This document shows, piece by piece, positions 11,101 through 20,321 of a stretch of DNA of 39,933 nt. How positions within the stretch are numbered: the first letter of the stretch is position 1; every line of letters starts with the position of its first letter. This DNA comes from Blastocladiella britannica (taxonomy: Eukaryota; Blastocladiomycota; Blastocladiomycetes; Blastocladiales; Blastocladiaceae), in contig MU624619.1 in assembly GCA_025349905.2 (NCBI GenBank), positions 1-39,933 of the forward strand, read 5' to 3'. Below the pieces are notes generated by a model. It saw only the letters and a program-made list of their open reading frames with translations, was not told the DNA's origin and did no database searches. Both the position numbers and the translations under genes were made by a program.

Positions 11101-11865
11101 CTCGATGCGCGCCGGTTGTTTGACATGCAGAACCGCGCCCAGGCCATCACCGTGACGAGCGCGCTGGTCATGGTGGCGCGCAACGCGGTGCCCTGGATGC
11201 GCTCCGCTGAGTTGCCCGTGCGCATGCCACACCCGAACGCGCTCCCCGGTGGCCGCACGATGCCCGATGTGGTCCGCTTGGTCCCAGCCGCACAGGTGCT
11301 TGCCGATCGCCTCCTGGCTCTGCTGTCGCCTTCAACCGCTTCTCTATCTGCTGGTCGCCGCCAGTGTGAAGCCGATGAGGAATGGCAGGCGCCGACCGCG
11401 GCGCATCTGGCCACAGCGGTGATGGCAATTGCTGGCGAAGCGATGCCTAGGCAGCAGCACACCGCTTCGTCCGACTCGTCGATGTCGTCGGCCGAAGCGA
11501 TTGCGCGGCTCTCCGAGGCGCAGCGCGACTCGATCTCGTCGCTGGTCGCCAAGACGGTGGCGGGCCAGCGCGACCCGGTGCTGGCGATCGTGTCGCGCCG
11601 CGTGCATGCGGCGATGCGCACGTACCTGGGCATGTCGGCGGCGGCCACCATGTCACCGTCCGCGTCACCCGCGCGGCCCCTATCGCCCACGTCCAACGTG
11701 CGGCTGCGCCGCGACTCGCTGTCGGCCAACGGGCTGGACGTCGTCGAGGAGGAGCTGAACCGGCTCGGCGCACGGTTGGCGGCGGTCGCGGGCCACAATA
11801 AGGCGGTGTACGCGCCGTGGTATGACCAGATCCTTGGTCGGGCGCTGACGGCGGCGATGCAGTGA
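8173..11865 (+). CDS. TCP11 / Sok1-family protein
   Basis: A single exon of 1230 residues. After a Ser/Thr-rich leader and a charged coiled-coil stretch (about 135-260), an IQ-like motif ASIIQGWWRAIK lies near residues 269-280. The TCP11 domain begins near residue 370 (PSVIRVTSRFLQRTKR) and carries the family signature LDMANYHLAQLRPILAARAV near 872-891. Low-complexity Pro/Ser/Ala inserts occur near 300-350 and 610-660. Yeast Sok1 is a multicopy suppressor of loss of protein kinase A, and mammalian TCP11 acts in sperm cAMP signalling. That function is known for the family, not shown here. An alternative start is the ATG at 8227. The high GC content creates long spurious antisense ORFs across this gene. 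The stop is 39 nt from the convergent SWS1 stop. Confidence 0.88.
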   Translation: MNESHFDFADSFEPQAQAMDTDTTTTTTHTRRSSSPTSVAFFIDVSQLALKANKPRHIAQRFEHDEGDVDNGGSSVAAASAFFAARFDRRPHHLSTTTPPTTPAPTRRRGRSPGPAALLASPDSDDAAVVDACLVAAASKRQRLLDERRAKLASHHERVEDVARTVATQRASAARGALAHLEDTLQAAARSREETLGARATRGSEEVTKAKRVAARRRGEVELKTRRAREEIAAKLLSSSWRRQQIMRMPRTLWTASPQVVADRVRDMAASIIQGWWRAIKVAPAVDEMRKLVTPSTSTAPASPAKRRAAAAASPVPVVASPSADTTPVSSPVKKSPSKRSPGSPNGPAVVPPSLRGALDLNKLSSMPFPNAAAVLQKPSVIRVTSRFLQRTKRCAVDPPELGKTPTRAFLTVFMVLAHRGAIIDNAEGALEKELIGTAHTLHSALQALLSVPVLPPTGAATAMARADASATYHTAISSFLQAWFAYHTTFEAFKSKDTQGVIGNLVAHATELARILANVATVNHDATDAEWRPSIVKQLRVMRQRLYRVGGDAAVQQLTDALEPEGLAEVLDEAMRDGATASSVASRAMSPARPGSAAGTASDAMDVTGGGNGSDSVLVPSPAKRAMLARAASPSPSTSPARPSSLRRASGSGSSPPPVPAVPHMAAIRQPSPLPGFDDLDDDVRGGAVGEILANHALAHEVVMDPEFTISGSTAANPLARAVKAAAQRAFAERLDALAAEGDWAFLADLVGEVRDALVSMVAPSSSSPSSSSAPMPSASSSDEMDMATAGSATAAAIRSSLDPDRLRAEIAHANGAIDAAQVLGTVVSWMQRLAAPARDADIAALSEMPGDAPGATVVAVHAVLENMRLDMANYHLAQLRPILAARAVEYEQRKFSAFVDAVGAEAALERTRVWLEQAARALLATTHQRNPEGLPLSELTRPKFEDVYTEALLSLVSPTATTGVSPHTAPETLALDARRLFDMQNRAQAITVTSALVMVARNAVPWMRSAELPVRMPHPNALPGGRTMPDVVRLVPAAQVLADRLLALLSPSTASLSAGRRQCEADEEWQAPTAAHLATAVMAIAGEAMPRQQHTASSDSSMSSAEAIARLSEAQRDSISSLVAKTVAGQRDPVLAIVSRRVHAAMRTYLGMSAAATMSPSASPARPLSPTSNVRLRRDSLSANGLDVVEEELNRLGARLAAVAGHNKAVYAPWYDQILGRALTAAMQ

Positions 11866-11904
11866 ATGTTTGTCTATAATAGCAGTTGGTTGTTTCCTTT
11901 CTTT

Positions 11905-12565
11905 TCATTCCTTGCCGGCCAAGAGCCACCGGTAACAAAATTCTGCATAGCACGCGGCCGGGAGCGACACGATGGCGGCCGTTTCCGTCAATCGAGCGAG
12001 ATGTGCGGCCAGAATGTGGTGGCACTGTCCGATCAAGTCAAAAGTCAAAAACTAACATGAAAGAATCAGCCAAAAAACGGACAATGCCAAGGTCGCGTCG
12101 AAGCAAGACGCGCTGCTCAAAGGTCACGCACGAGCAGTGCCGCCCGTCAAGCCGGCACACGGCTCGGTACTCTGACCACTGGCGATGATTTTGTTGCTGC
12201 TGTTGCTGAGTCCACGGAAACACGAGATCGAGTGCGGTCAAGTCGTCCAGCGACTCGACGACCATGCGCGAGCCCGGGGACGCGCTGGCAAACCCGGCGT
12301 CGGCCGACCCATACATGAGCGCGTATCCATGTGTCGGCGGCGACACTAGGCAATCGGTCGACGCGTTATTCTCCACGACCAGTACTATACGCGCATGGTC
12401 CAGCAATAATAGCGCCTTTTCGAGAATGTCGCGGCGCGCGTCAAAGAGCACGGCGAGGGCGGCCAGCGTGGTGTCGTCCAGGAGCGGGGCCGACGGCGCG
12501 GACGGCGGGACAGTCGGGTGCAGTGCGCAGACGAACTCGAGCGCGGTGGACCGGGATTCAGGCAT
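11905..12565 (-). CDS. SWS1: SWIM zinc-finger protein, SWS1/ZSWIM7 homologue
   Basis: Shu-complex subunit that promotes Rad51-dependent homologous recombination in the nucleus. Two exons, 12565-12083 and 12024-11905, give 200 residues; the human protein has 140. The SWIM motif CxC...CxH is split by the 58-nt intron. C144 and C146 (HCSCVTFEQRVL) are at the end of exon 1, and C162 and H164 (CHHILAAHL) open exon 2, as in the CTC...CKHLLA pattern of ZSWIM7. Without splicing the protein would lose CxH and end after VRFLADSFMLVFDF. The start is taken at ATG 12565; an in-frame ATG at 12643 would add 26 residues read through an A-rich leader. A Gln run (WTQQQQQQNH) precedes the finger. Confidence 0.88.
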
Positions 12566-12751
12566 ATTTTTTTTTTGGGCCAACGAGATCGGGAAAGGGA
12601 TGACTCCAAGGTTTCTTTGACGAGATGTGAAATCCAACCGCATTTCCTATTGCAATTTCCCATTCCCCTCTTTCAATTTCAACCCGCCGCCCACTGACCG
12701 CCGACTTGCAACGAGGCGCACAAGATCTTATACAGGATCCACATTATAAAA
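12566..12751. promoter_or_regulatory. Divergent promoter region, SWS1 / coiled-coil gene
   Basis: Only 186 nt separate the two divergent start codons, so a shared bidirectional promoter is likely. On the plus strand TTATAAAAATG overlaps the coiled-coil start, with the TATA-like string too close to the ATG to be a normal TATA box. No other recognisable site is seen. Confidence 0.45.
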
Positions 12752-15700
12752 ATGCCCATCGCCGACAGAGGACACGCGGGCATCACCATTTCGGTTCACG
12801 ACAGCACCGGGACCTTGCAACACCTCCGAGCTGCCTCGTCCACGGTAATCGGACGGAAATCCGATGCCGATATTGCTTCAACTGCTTCGACATCCTACCA
12901 GCAGCGACTGGCGCTCCGGGACGCGCGCTCCATGGCGTCGTCGGCCTCACGTGTCGTTCCCGCTCGCTCTGCCATCCGAGCTGCTGCAGGCAAAACCGCT
13001 GCCGCTCCACCTTCCCTGGCGCGATCCGCTTCCCGACTCACGCGATCAGAGCAGACCGCTCATGAAGCGATCGCCGACGAGCTCAGGACGGGGCTATCAA
13101 ACATTGATCGCGTGCTGGAATCGCTCAAAGGCGCCAAATCGATGACGATCGGTCCCAGTAGTAGTAGTAGTGGCGCGATGGCTGCTGAGACCCGCCCAAT
13201 GCGCAGTTCTATCATTTCGGTGATGACGGCTGCCGCTTCGCCATTGTCAGTGGGCGGTGGGAACAGAGCTTCCTCGGTCCACCTTCGATCCACGAGCGTG
13301 GGCTCGGCGAGCAACCACCACCAAGATTTGGCTGAGCGAGAGCACGACTCTCGACTCCTCGCCTCGCGGTCACCGCGACCGTCGACGCCGGCATTACAGA
13401 CGACACCAGCGCCCTCACGGTCACCTCAAACTCCGGATCAGCATCGTCAAAAGGCTCTGCCAACGGCATCCCTCTTGACAGCTGCACCATCACCTTCGCG
13501 AGCCGTGAGCGAACATGGTGGAAGTGCTGCAGCCAGCAACGCGTCCATTGCTAGTCTCCAGGCAAAGCAGTCACATGAGGGCCAAAGCGATACATCGCAC
13601 ATTCTCGTTCTCCCGACTCGAGGATCAACACTATTTTCAGCCTCCGAGCGCGATTTAATGGAGCAAGGATCAATGGTACCCCCTCTCTTACTTTGTAAAA
13701 AAAAAAAACGAAATACTGACTTGAAAGAACAGTCCACGACACCCCAGAAAGCATCGTCCACGCTGAATTTTGGCGATCCAGTGAGCCCAATTCCACTTCG
13801 GTCGCCAAAAGCGTCGCACACCAACGTTACAGCGCTCTTTGGCCCACCGGCCACTGCCGACCCCTTTGCATCGTCACCATCCCGCGCCGGATCCGCACAC
13901 CGAGTGTCGGGTACCTCAGCCAGCACCCTCCATCGAGCACCATCGCGAAACTCGGCAACAACAAGTGTCCGGCGCGGATCCGCGTACAAAAGAAGCAAGT
14001 CTCGTCAACAACTGACCGGGTCGCCCGAACTCGGGCCTGAGGAACGGTCCGTGCACGGGCCCGCTGCTGCTGCCGGTTCATCGACGGCCATACACGACAT
14101 GTCGCGGCGCGCAGCAGCGGCCGAGACGGCGCTGGCGCGCATGCACGCCCGCGTGGCTGAAAAGAACGCGGCCATTGCCACTCTGGCGTTCCGCGCCCGC
14201 ACCCTGGAGCGCGAGGCGCGGTGGGCCTCAGTCGCTGGCAATGCAGCTTCCCGCGTGCCTGGCGCTGACGCGGGCATGCGCGCGAAACTGCGCGAACTCG
14301 AGACAAGGCTGGCTAGGGACGCCGAGACCATGATTCAGCTGCGCACCGAGCGCGACGATGCGGTTTGCCGCGCAGAGGATGCGACGCGTCAATCTAAAGT
14401 GGCCATGCCTCCGTCGTCGCCACCATTAAAAGTACAGCCAGCCGTCTCTGCATCTCCTCCACATGAATACGTCTCTGCAGAGGCCAAAGCCACCGCCAAG
14501 CTGGCGCTGGCCGCTCTGTCCCGCTGCCAAGGAGCCGGACTCTCGTCACCTCTATTCCCTACCGTGGCGCCTGCACTTGCAGCCGCATTTGAGGCATGCG
14601 CAGCCGTTGCCGAGGGTGCCGTTGGGTCCTGGCCACATGTGCTGCGTGCCATCGTAGGCCTGGCAAACGCAACTCGAGACGGCATCCTGGCCGAGTCTGC
14701 CCAGCAAATGACTCGTCCGATAACGGCGGATACTGGCGTGGGTAGCGACGGTTCATTTGCGCGGCTGGGGTTGTCACCAACGAAAGTGACGCGCTCGATT
14801 GGTCCCGATACTCCATTGGCGACGACCGCAAATGATGCTGTTGCCATGGACGACTGGCAGTCTCCCGCTATCCACGAGTCCTCAGATATGGAACCCATGG
14901 CTCACGCTCCGTCACCACAGCCCAACCCCGTCACCCCGCGGGGGCAGCAGCAGCAAGCATCTGATGTGATGGCGACGTTGTTGAACATCCGCGCTTCGTT
15001 GCCTGACGCTTTAGGTGGCATTATGCCGGATGTGGACCCTGCTATTGCTGACACCAGTCCATTGCACCAACGAAATACCGCGCCGCCGCCAGTCCAGGAC
15101 CTCTCCGCGTCGTTTGTCCAAAACCAGGACAACTTGGCCGTCACCGAGGTGGACCAGTTGATTTTGCGGCTTTTGACGCTCAAGGGTGAGAACGATCGCC
15201 TGAAGCGCGCACGTCACTCAGTCACGACCGAGCGGCAGCAAAAGGAGGACCCACACGTTGCTGCGAGTGAAGCGGGCGCTCGCGTCAGTGGCGGGTCTAC
15301 GTCTATCCCTGGTACGTGGCGGCCAGCAGCCATTGACGTCGCATCCGCCTCTGCGGCTGGGGCGAGCAGTGAAGTCGCCCAACTACGCGAGGCGGTACAG
15401 GCTCTGGAAGCCCGCATCAATGGCTCGCTTGAACACGCGACGAATGCTGTCGCGCGTGTCGAGGCCAACGTCACCAATGCATTTGCCACGAGCGCCGCTA
15501 CTGCTGCTGCTGCCGCTGCCAGCACGACGGCTGCTTCTCCACCACCTCCTCTTGCTGCTCCGACAGCAAGAGAACCATCCCGACCCACGCCGTTGCCCCA
15601 ACATATCGAAATTGACTTTAGGCCAAAAAATATCGTCGCCGCAACTGCTCCCATGCCGACACCACTAATCGCGGTGACCGATCCGGCCCTCCTCCAGCAG

Positions 15701-17068
15701 ATGTCCACGGTCGGCCAGATCAATCAATTGCTGCAGGCCAAAGTGCAAGCGCTCGAGACCGTCATTGCCGAACTGCAGCTAGCCGCAGCGAATACCGCCA
15801 ATGAGAAAACGGAGTCCCTCGAACCACCGCTTCCCACATTCGAGTACCGTCCCCGCTCACCCGATGCAGAGATATTGGAGCTCAGGGCCGAACTCGAGCA
15901 TTACCGGCAACTCGAGGTGCGGCTCCAAGCCGAAATTGACAAGCTCCATGTCCTTGCCGAGACCCGTGCCGCCGACATTCGCCATCTCCAGGATCACTTG
16001 GCACGGGTGCTGGATTTACCATTATCGGGAGCGCACGAAGTGTCTGGGGGTGGTGTGGAGATGGACGCGGTGGTGCGACAGATCGCTGACGCACTCGCCG
16101 ACCAGCAGCGGCAGTCTGACGCGCAACTCGAAACCGCGCGGTCATTGTTAGCCGCCCACGCGCACCGTGCCGCTGACGAGCAAGAGGCGTCGCGACGCAT
16201 GCGCGAGGTGGTGCGTGGCCACGTGGAACGCACGCGCGACTTGCAAGCGGCACTGGACGCTGCCACCCGTGTCACTGGCGAGCGCGAGCGCGAAATCGCC
16301 GACCTGGGACACCAGGTGGCAGCGGCCAATAAGACGGCCGGCGAGCTCCGTGCTGACCTGCAGTCCGTGCAACTCGACCTGACGCGCGCTCAGGAGCGGC
16401 TCCAAGAGTATGAAGGCATGTGGAGCCAAGTGCAGCCGGTGCTCGGACAGACTTTGGCCGAGGGAACTATTCCTGCCGATTCGCCGTGCCGACCGTTCCT
16501 GGCCGCGATCAAAGCGCTGGTGGCAGAGGTCGGGTCGCACGCTTCAAATGTCAATGTCGTGCTGGCTCGAGAGTCGCACGCCAAGACGCTTGCCAATGAC
16601 GCACAAGCGCGCGCCACGGACCTTCGGGCACAGGTGGACCGGTTGGCGGATCTGGCGGCGCGGGCAGAACGTTCTCGCGATACTACCGTTCGTGCCTCTG
16701 CTACTCGCGTTCAAGAGGCCGAGCGGGCGCTGGGTGCTGCACAAGAGCGGCTCAAGCGGGTGCTTAAGGGCGTCTACTTGTTTGTTGCTGCCAGCGACAA
16801 TCATGACGTAAACGACAACAACCCGGATATGATGGCGCTGGCGGGGCTGCTTCAGCAACCAGTCTTGTCGTCGCCACCAACAACACCGCCAGTACCAGCG
16901 CAAGTCGAATCGTGCACCGAGAGTGAGACATCTGTTGGCGAAGACGACCTCTTTGGCGGCGATCTCGACTCGGCATTGCAAAAGCCTTATCATGGCCAAA
17001 CAGTAGCCAGCATGGAGCAATCACGTACAGACGTGGATCAACGGCGCGGGAGGCACAGTGGGATATAG
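12752..17068 (+). CDS. Large Ser/Thr-Pro-rich coiled-coil protein, unrecognised
   Basis: One frame is open across 1438 codons. A 57-nt segment (13676-13732) has all intron marks: GTACCC donor, 12-nt A run, CTGAC branch-like site and GAACAG acceptor. It is phase 0 and lacks a stop, so splicing gives 1419 residues and retention 1438. The first 430 residues are Ser/Thr/Pro/Arg-rich with many (S/T)P sites and look disordered. A short coiled coil follows (RRAAAAETALARMHARVAEK...). After a Gly/Ala helical block (about 570-640) and more linker, a long coiled coil runs from about 1020 to 1340. The end is acidic. This layout resembles centrosomal, basal-body or cytoskeletal scaffolds, but no family signature is visible and no function is claimed. 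Confidence 0.8.
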   Translation: MPIADRGHAGITISVHDSTGTLQHLRAASSTVIGRKSDADIASTASTSYQQRLALRDARSMASSASRVVPARSAIRAAAGKTAAAPPSLARSASRLTRSEQTAHEAIADELRTGLSNIDRVLESLKGAKSMTIGPSSSSSGAMAAETRPMRSSIISVMTAAASPLSVGGGNRASSVHLRSTSVGSASNHHQDLAEREHDSRLLASRSPRPSTPALQTTPAPSRSPQTPDQHRQKALPTASLLTAAPSPSRAVSEHGGSAAASNASIASLQAKQSHEGQSDTSHILVLPTRGSTLFSASERDLMEQGSMVPPLLLCKKKKRNTDLKEQSTTPQKASSTLNFGDPVSPIPLRSPKASHTNVTALFGPPATADPFASSPSRAGSAHRVSGTSASTLHRAPSRNSATTSVRRGSAYKRSKSRQQLTGSPELGPEERSVHGPAAAAGSSTAIHDMSRRAAAAETALARMHARVAEKNAAIATLAFRARTLEREARWASVAGNAASRVPGADAGMRAKLRELETRLARDAETMIQLRTERDDAVCRAEDATRQSKVAMPPSSPPLKVQPAVSASPPHEYVSAEAKATAKLALAALSRCQGAGLSSPLFPTVAPALAAAFEACAAVAEGAVGSWPHVLRAIVGLANATRDGILAESAQQMTRPITADTGVGSDGSFARLGLSPTKVTRSIGPDTPLATTANDAVAMDDWQSPAIHESSDMEPMAHAPSPQPNPVTPRGQQQQASDVMATLLNIRASLPDALGGIMPDVDPAIADTSPLHQRNTAPPPVQDLSASFVQNQDNLAVTEVDQLILRLLTLKGENDRLKRARHSVTTERQQKEDPHVAASEAGARVSGGSTSIPGTWRPAAIDVASASAAGASSEVAQLREAVQALEARINGSLEHATNAVARVEANVTNAFATSAATAAAAAASTTAASPPPPLAAPTAREPSRPTPLPQHIEIDFRPKNIVAATAPMPTPLIAVTDPALLQQMSTVGQINQLLQAKVQALETVIAELQLAAANTANEKTESLEPPLPTFEYRPRSPDAEILELRAELEHYRQLEVRLQAEIDKLHVLAETRAADIRHLQDHLARVLDLPLSGAHEVSGGGVEMDAVVRQIADALADQQRQSDAQLETARSLLAAHAHRAADEQEASRRMREVVRGHVERTRDLQAALDAATRVTGEREREIADLGHQVAAANKTAGELRADLQSVQLDLTRAQERLQEYEGMWSQVQPVLGQTLAEGTIPADSPCRPFLAAIKALVAEVGSHASNVNVVLARESHAKTLANDAQARATDLRAQVDRLADLAARAERSRDTTVRASATRVQEAERALGAAQERLKRVLKGVYLFVAASDNHDVNDNNPDMMALAGLLQQPVLSSPPTTPPVPAQVESCTESETSVGEDDLFGGDLDSALQKPYHGQTVASMEQSRTDVDQRRGRHSGI

Positions 17069-17178
17069 CCTTACCCCTTCTCCAAAAATACATAAACTAT
17101 GTGCGATCGAGATCTCAATTGCATTTTAATAGGAGGAAGGATATATACAAGTATTTGATGGAGTGGGTCTTGCTACGG

Positions 17179-17574
17179 TTACTTGCCACCCTTTTTGCCC
17201 TTCTTGGTTAGCGTCTCTGACGGCGCGGCCAGAGGTTTCAGGATGGTGAGTTTACCTGTTGCGGCGGCGCGCGTCGCCATCAGCCGCTCGATATCCGCGG
17301 TACTTTGGCCCTTGAGTTTCTGTTATTCCATTTTTGTGAGTCTTTTATTTTTGCTAAAATGCAGAAAGAACAAGTCAAGTACCTTCTGGAGGACCGAGTT
17401 TTTCGCAACACCGCCCTTGCCGGCCTTTTTCTGGGCTGGATATAGAAATTGTCTTAAGTTTGCAGCTCATCTCTTGGAATTCCATAGAAAAGGGGATGTA
17501 AACGAACCCGGTTTGTTGTGGTGCTTGGTGAGCGAGGTGCCAACCTTGGACGGCTTGAATTTTCCCTGGACCAT
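17179..17574 (-). CDS. UPF0390 (C19orf53/LTE-like) small basic protein
   Basis: A small gene in three short exons (17574-17508, 17435-17383, 17319-17179) coding for 86 residues. It starts MVQGKFKPSK and ends KKGKKGGK. The spliced product has the UPF0390 layout: an N-terminal xQGKxKxxK, a Lys-rich middle (NKPAQKKAGKGG), an NSVLQKKLKGQ helix and an IERLMATRAAATGKLTILKP block. Both introns (72 and 63 nt) have GT-AG ends and keep the frame (phases 1 and 0). The family is found across eukaryotes; its members are very basic and probably nuclear or nucleolar, and their function is not established. The gene converges on the coiled-coil gene (110 nt gap) and starts 104 nt after the zinc transporter stop on the same strand. 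Confidence 0.87.
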
Positions 17575-17678
17575 TGTTGCTTTTCTTGAATTATACGGCA
17601 ATGCTCGGTTGGAAATGTGGAATAGCGAAAGAGAAAACACTTAATCACGTTTTTGGGTTGCTCTATTTCAGCAGACTA

Positions 17679-19449
17679 CTACTGACAGCACGTCGCTTCG
17701 CCACAAGTCTTGTCGGGGCACCGGAACATGCACGGGTCGTTGGTCCCGTACTGGCCATTGTCAATCACAAACTCGGGCTGCACCGTGGTCGAGTGCACTC
17801 CCACGCGGTGCAGCATGCGCTTGATGCTGGCCGCCACGCGCTCGTACCCGGCAGCCGGGTCCATGCCCACGTGCACGGTGGCGACGGTCTTGGCCATGTC
17901 CAGCTGCCAGATATGCAGCTCGTGCACGTTGAGCACCCCCGGAATGGTGCCGAGACGTGCGCGCACCCGCGACACGTCGAGCGAGTATGGCGCCACCTGG
18001 AGTAACACGGTCGCTGCAGACCGCACCAGCGGAATGGTGCCGGCAAGTAGCACGACGGTGATGAGGACTGACACCGTCGGGTCCAGGTACACGACCCACC
18101 GCGGGACTTCGCCCGTCACAGAGTCCTCGAGTCCCCATGCAATACCAGCCGAAATCATCACCGCAATCGACCCGAGCGCATCGCCCATCACGTGCAGGAG
18201 CAGCCCGCGCATGTTGAGGTCGGCGTGGCTGTGGCCGCCGTGACTGTGGCCGCCATGGCCCTTGGTGGCCTCCAGGTCCGCTGCGGCCATGTCCGCGTCG
18301 TTGCCGACCCCACGCGACTCAATGTCGCCCAGGGCCGAGATGTCGCCCGTATCTTCGCTCGTGTGCAGGGACCGCGCATCGATCGAGACCCGCGCGCCTA
18401 CTCGCGTCACGCGCACCCCATCAATGCGATCTGAGGTGGGCACCGGCGGGATCGCCAGCTCGGCCATGTCGGCGGCGCGCAGTGGGGACGCCATGGGCAG
18501 CGTCTCGACCGAGGAGCCGTTGCGCAGCACTGGCGTGCCTGGACGGGCCGACGACGACATGCTGGTGGTCGACATGGCGTCGTCATCGTCCTGCTTTTCC
18601 GAGTGTCCGTGGGCATGGTCATGTGCGCCATGGCCGTGGTCGTGTCCGTGGTCGTGTCCGCCATGCGCGTGTCCATGTTCTGTCAATTTCATACGACATG
18701 AGTGTGTGACATTTTGGAAGAAAAAAAGTACAAGTGCAGCGCACCGTGGAACAAAAAGAGGCCAGCAATGTTAATGCCGAGGCCGATACCGCCGACAATG
18801 AGCACTTGCTTGGGATTCTCGATGACTAATTAAAGTTGGCATTAGAAAAAAAATGGGCAAGCGGCCATTTGAAAGGGAAAGCAATGGACGTACGCTCCGG
18901 CTTAAAGTACCGCTGGATTGCGTCGATAAAAATGGTCAAGCAAAGGGCAAGCAAGAATACGCCATTGACCAGCGCGCCGAGCACCTCGGCCCGTGCCCAG
19001 CCGTACGAGAAATTGGACCCGAATGTGCGGCGCGCCGCAAGCATAATGGCAACCAGGCCCACCACCAGCGAGAGCACGTCCGAGAGCATGTGCCATGCGT
19101 CTGCCACAAGCGCCAGGGACCCCGTGAGGGTGCCGACGATAAGCTCGACGAAAAAGTACGACCCGGTCAGGACCAGCATGGACGTGATGCGACCCTGTCG
19201 CGAAGTGGCATATGTGCGAAACCGCTTCCATGATGATGGAGCGCCATGGTGATGGTGCTCGTGTCCGTGGTCGTGTCCATGGCTGCTATGGTTGTGGCTG
19301 TGACTTCGGACACGGGCGCCGTCTTGCTGCTGGAGCGGCGTGCTTGCAACGATGGGTGATGCCGGGGCCGAGGCCAGTGGGAGCGGCGGCTGCAAGGGAA
19401 GTGCGAGGGACAAGTGCGGCGAGCTAGATGGGGACGTCGTGGAAGCCAT
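17679..19449 (-). CDS. Cation diffusion facilitator zinc transporter (Zrc1/Cot1-like)
   Basis: Zn2+/H+ antiporter of the SLC30 family, expected in the vacuolar or another endomembrane. Three exons (19449-18894, 18825-18745, 18679-17679) encode 545 residues. A His-rich N-terminal patch (HSHNHSSHGHDHGHEHHHHG) precedes the first membrane span. The metal site HxxxD in TM2 is H120/D124 (DAWHMLSD), and the matching TM5 motif is HVMGD. Between TM4 and TM5 lies a long loop with repeated HGHDHGH units (starting near residue 214), as in Zrc1. The C-terminal cytosolic domain (DVSRVRARLGTIPGVLNVHELHIWQLD) is the standard CDF fold. The tail is Cys-rich (CRCPDKTCGEATCCQ-like), which may also bind metal. 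The start with the context CCAAAATGG is preferred; an in-frame ATG at 19542 would add 31 residues. Confidence 0.93.
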
Positions 19450-20321
19450 TTTGGAAGGATTGAGTCGTGAAATGCGGCGAGAGAGATGATGTGAAAACCT
19501 TGCCGCTTGTGTTTTTTGAACTCTGGCCGAGCAGGTCCTCATTTGCCGCCGCGCAGGTCCACTTTACTTCTCCTTTGGGCAAACGTGCCCAGGTACAACT
19601 CTCTGTGAAAAAAAGAAGAAATTAAATGTGAGTGTGAGTGAGGGAAGGCATATTTCAAGTGGATCACTCCAAATTACTTTGAAGTCCGATAGTCGCACAC
19701 GATCGATCACCTCTAAACAATGCAAAACAAGGGATCCTATCAACGAGGACACATTTTTTTATGAAGGTCGGGGGTATAAAATATGTCGCCGGTTTCGTTT
19801 TATACATTTCTTTTCACTTTCATTTCTTTTCACTAAAGTATCTACTGCACCTTTAGACCAGCCAAACCTCCCACAGGAGCTCGACGTTTCGCCACATCAA
19901 GTGTCCAGAAAAAATTTCAGATCAACGTACGCCCCTCTATTTTTCCCGTTTTGCATATGGCTCTGCTTCCACCACATTTAACCCACCTCCACTACATTAA
20001 CGCTCTTAACTCCAAAACTTCCTCCAGTCGTCGGATCAACGCAGTTTTGCGCCGCCGAATCTCTTCTATTGGGTTACACGCTGCTCGTTACTTCTCTTTT
20101 TTTTTTTGCTCTGCCTCTCTGCACGCAAAGAAATCAAAAGGGAGAGTCACGATCCAAAAAAAAGTGGTCAAGATCATTTCGTCGCCGGCAACTGCTGTGC
20201 TTTCTACACTGTCGGACTTTACTGTAATCCCTCCACTTGGATCCGTCCATTGGAGCGATTTTTTCCACAACTGCGTCCTACTCGCGTGCCATAAACGGAG
20301 GCAGGGTCAACAAGAAAGGTC
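19450..20321. promoter_or_regulatory. Divergent intergenic region, transporter / cyclase
   Basis: This 872-nt AT-richer region is the longest non-coding interval between genes in the window. It contains a TATAAA at 19775-19780 (plus strand) and, just downstream, a tandem pair of a 16-nt T/C-rich unit starting at 19805 and 19821 (CATTTCTTTTCACTTT). Both would suit a plus-strand promoter of the cyclase gene with a long, possibly spliced, leader. ORFs here are short and show no known domain. Confidence 0.45.
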
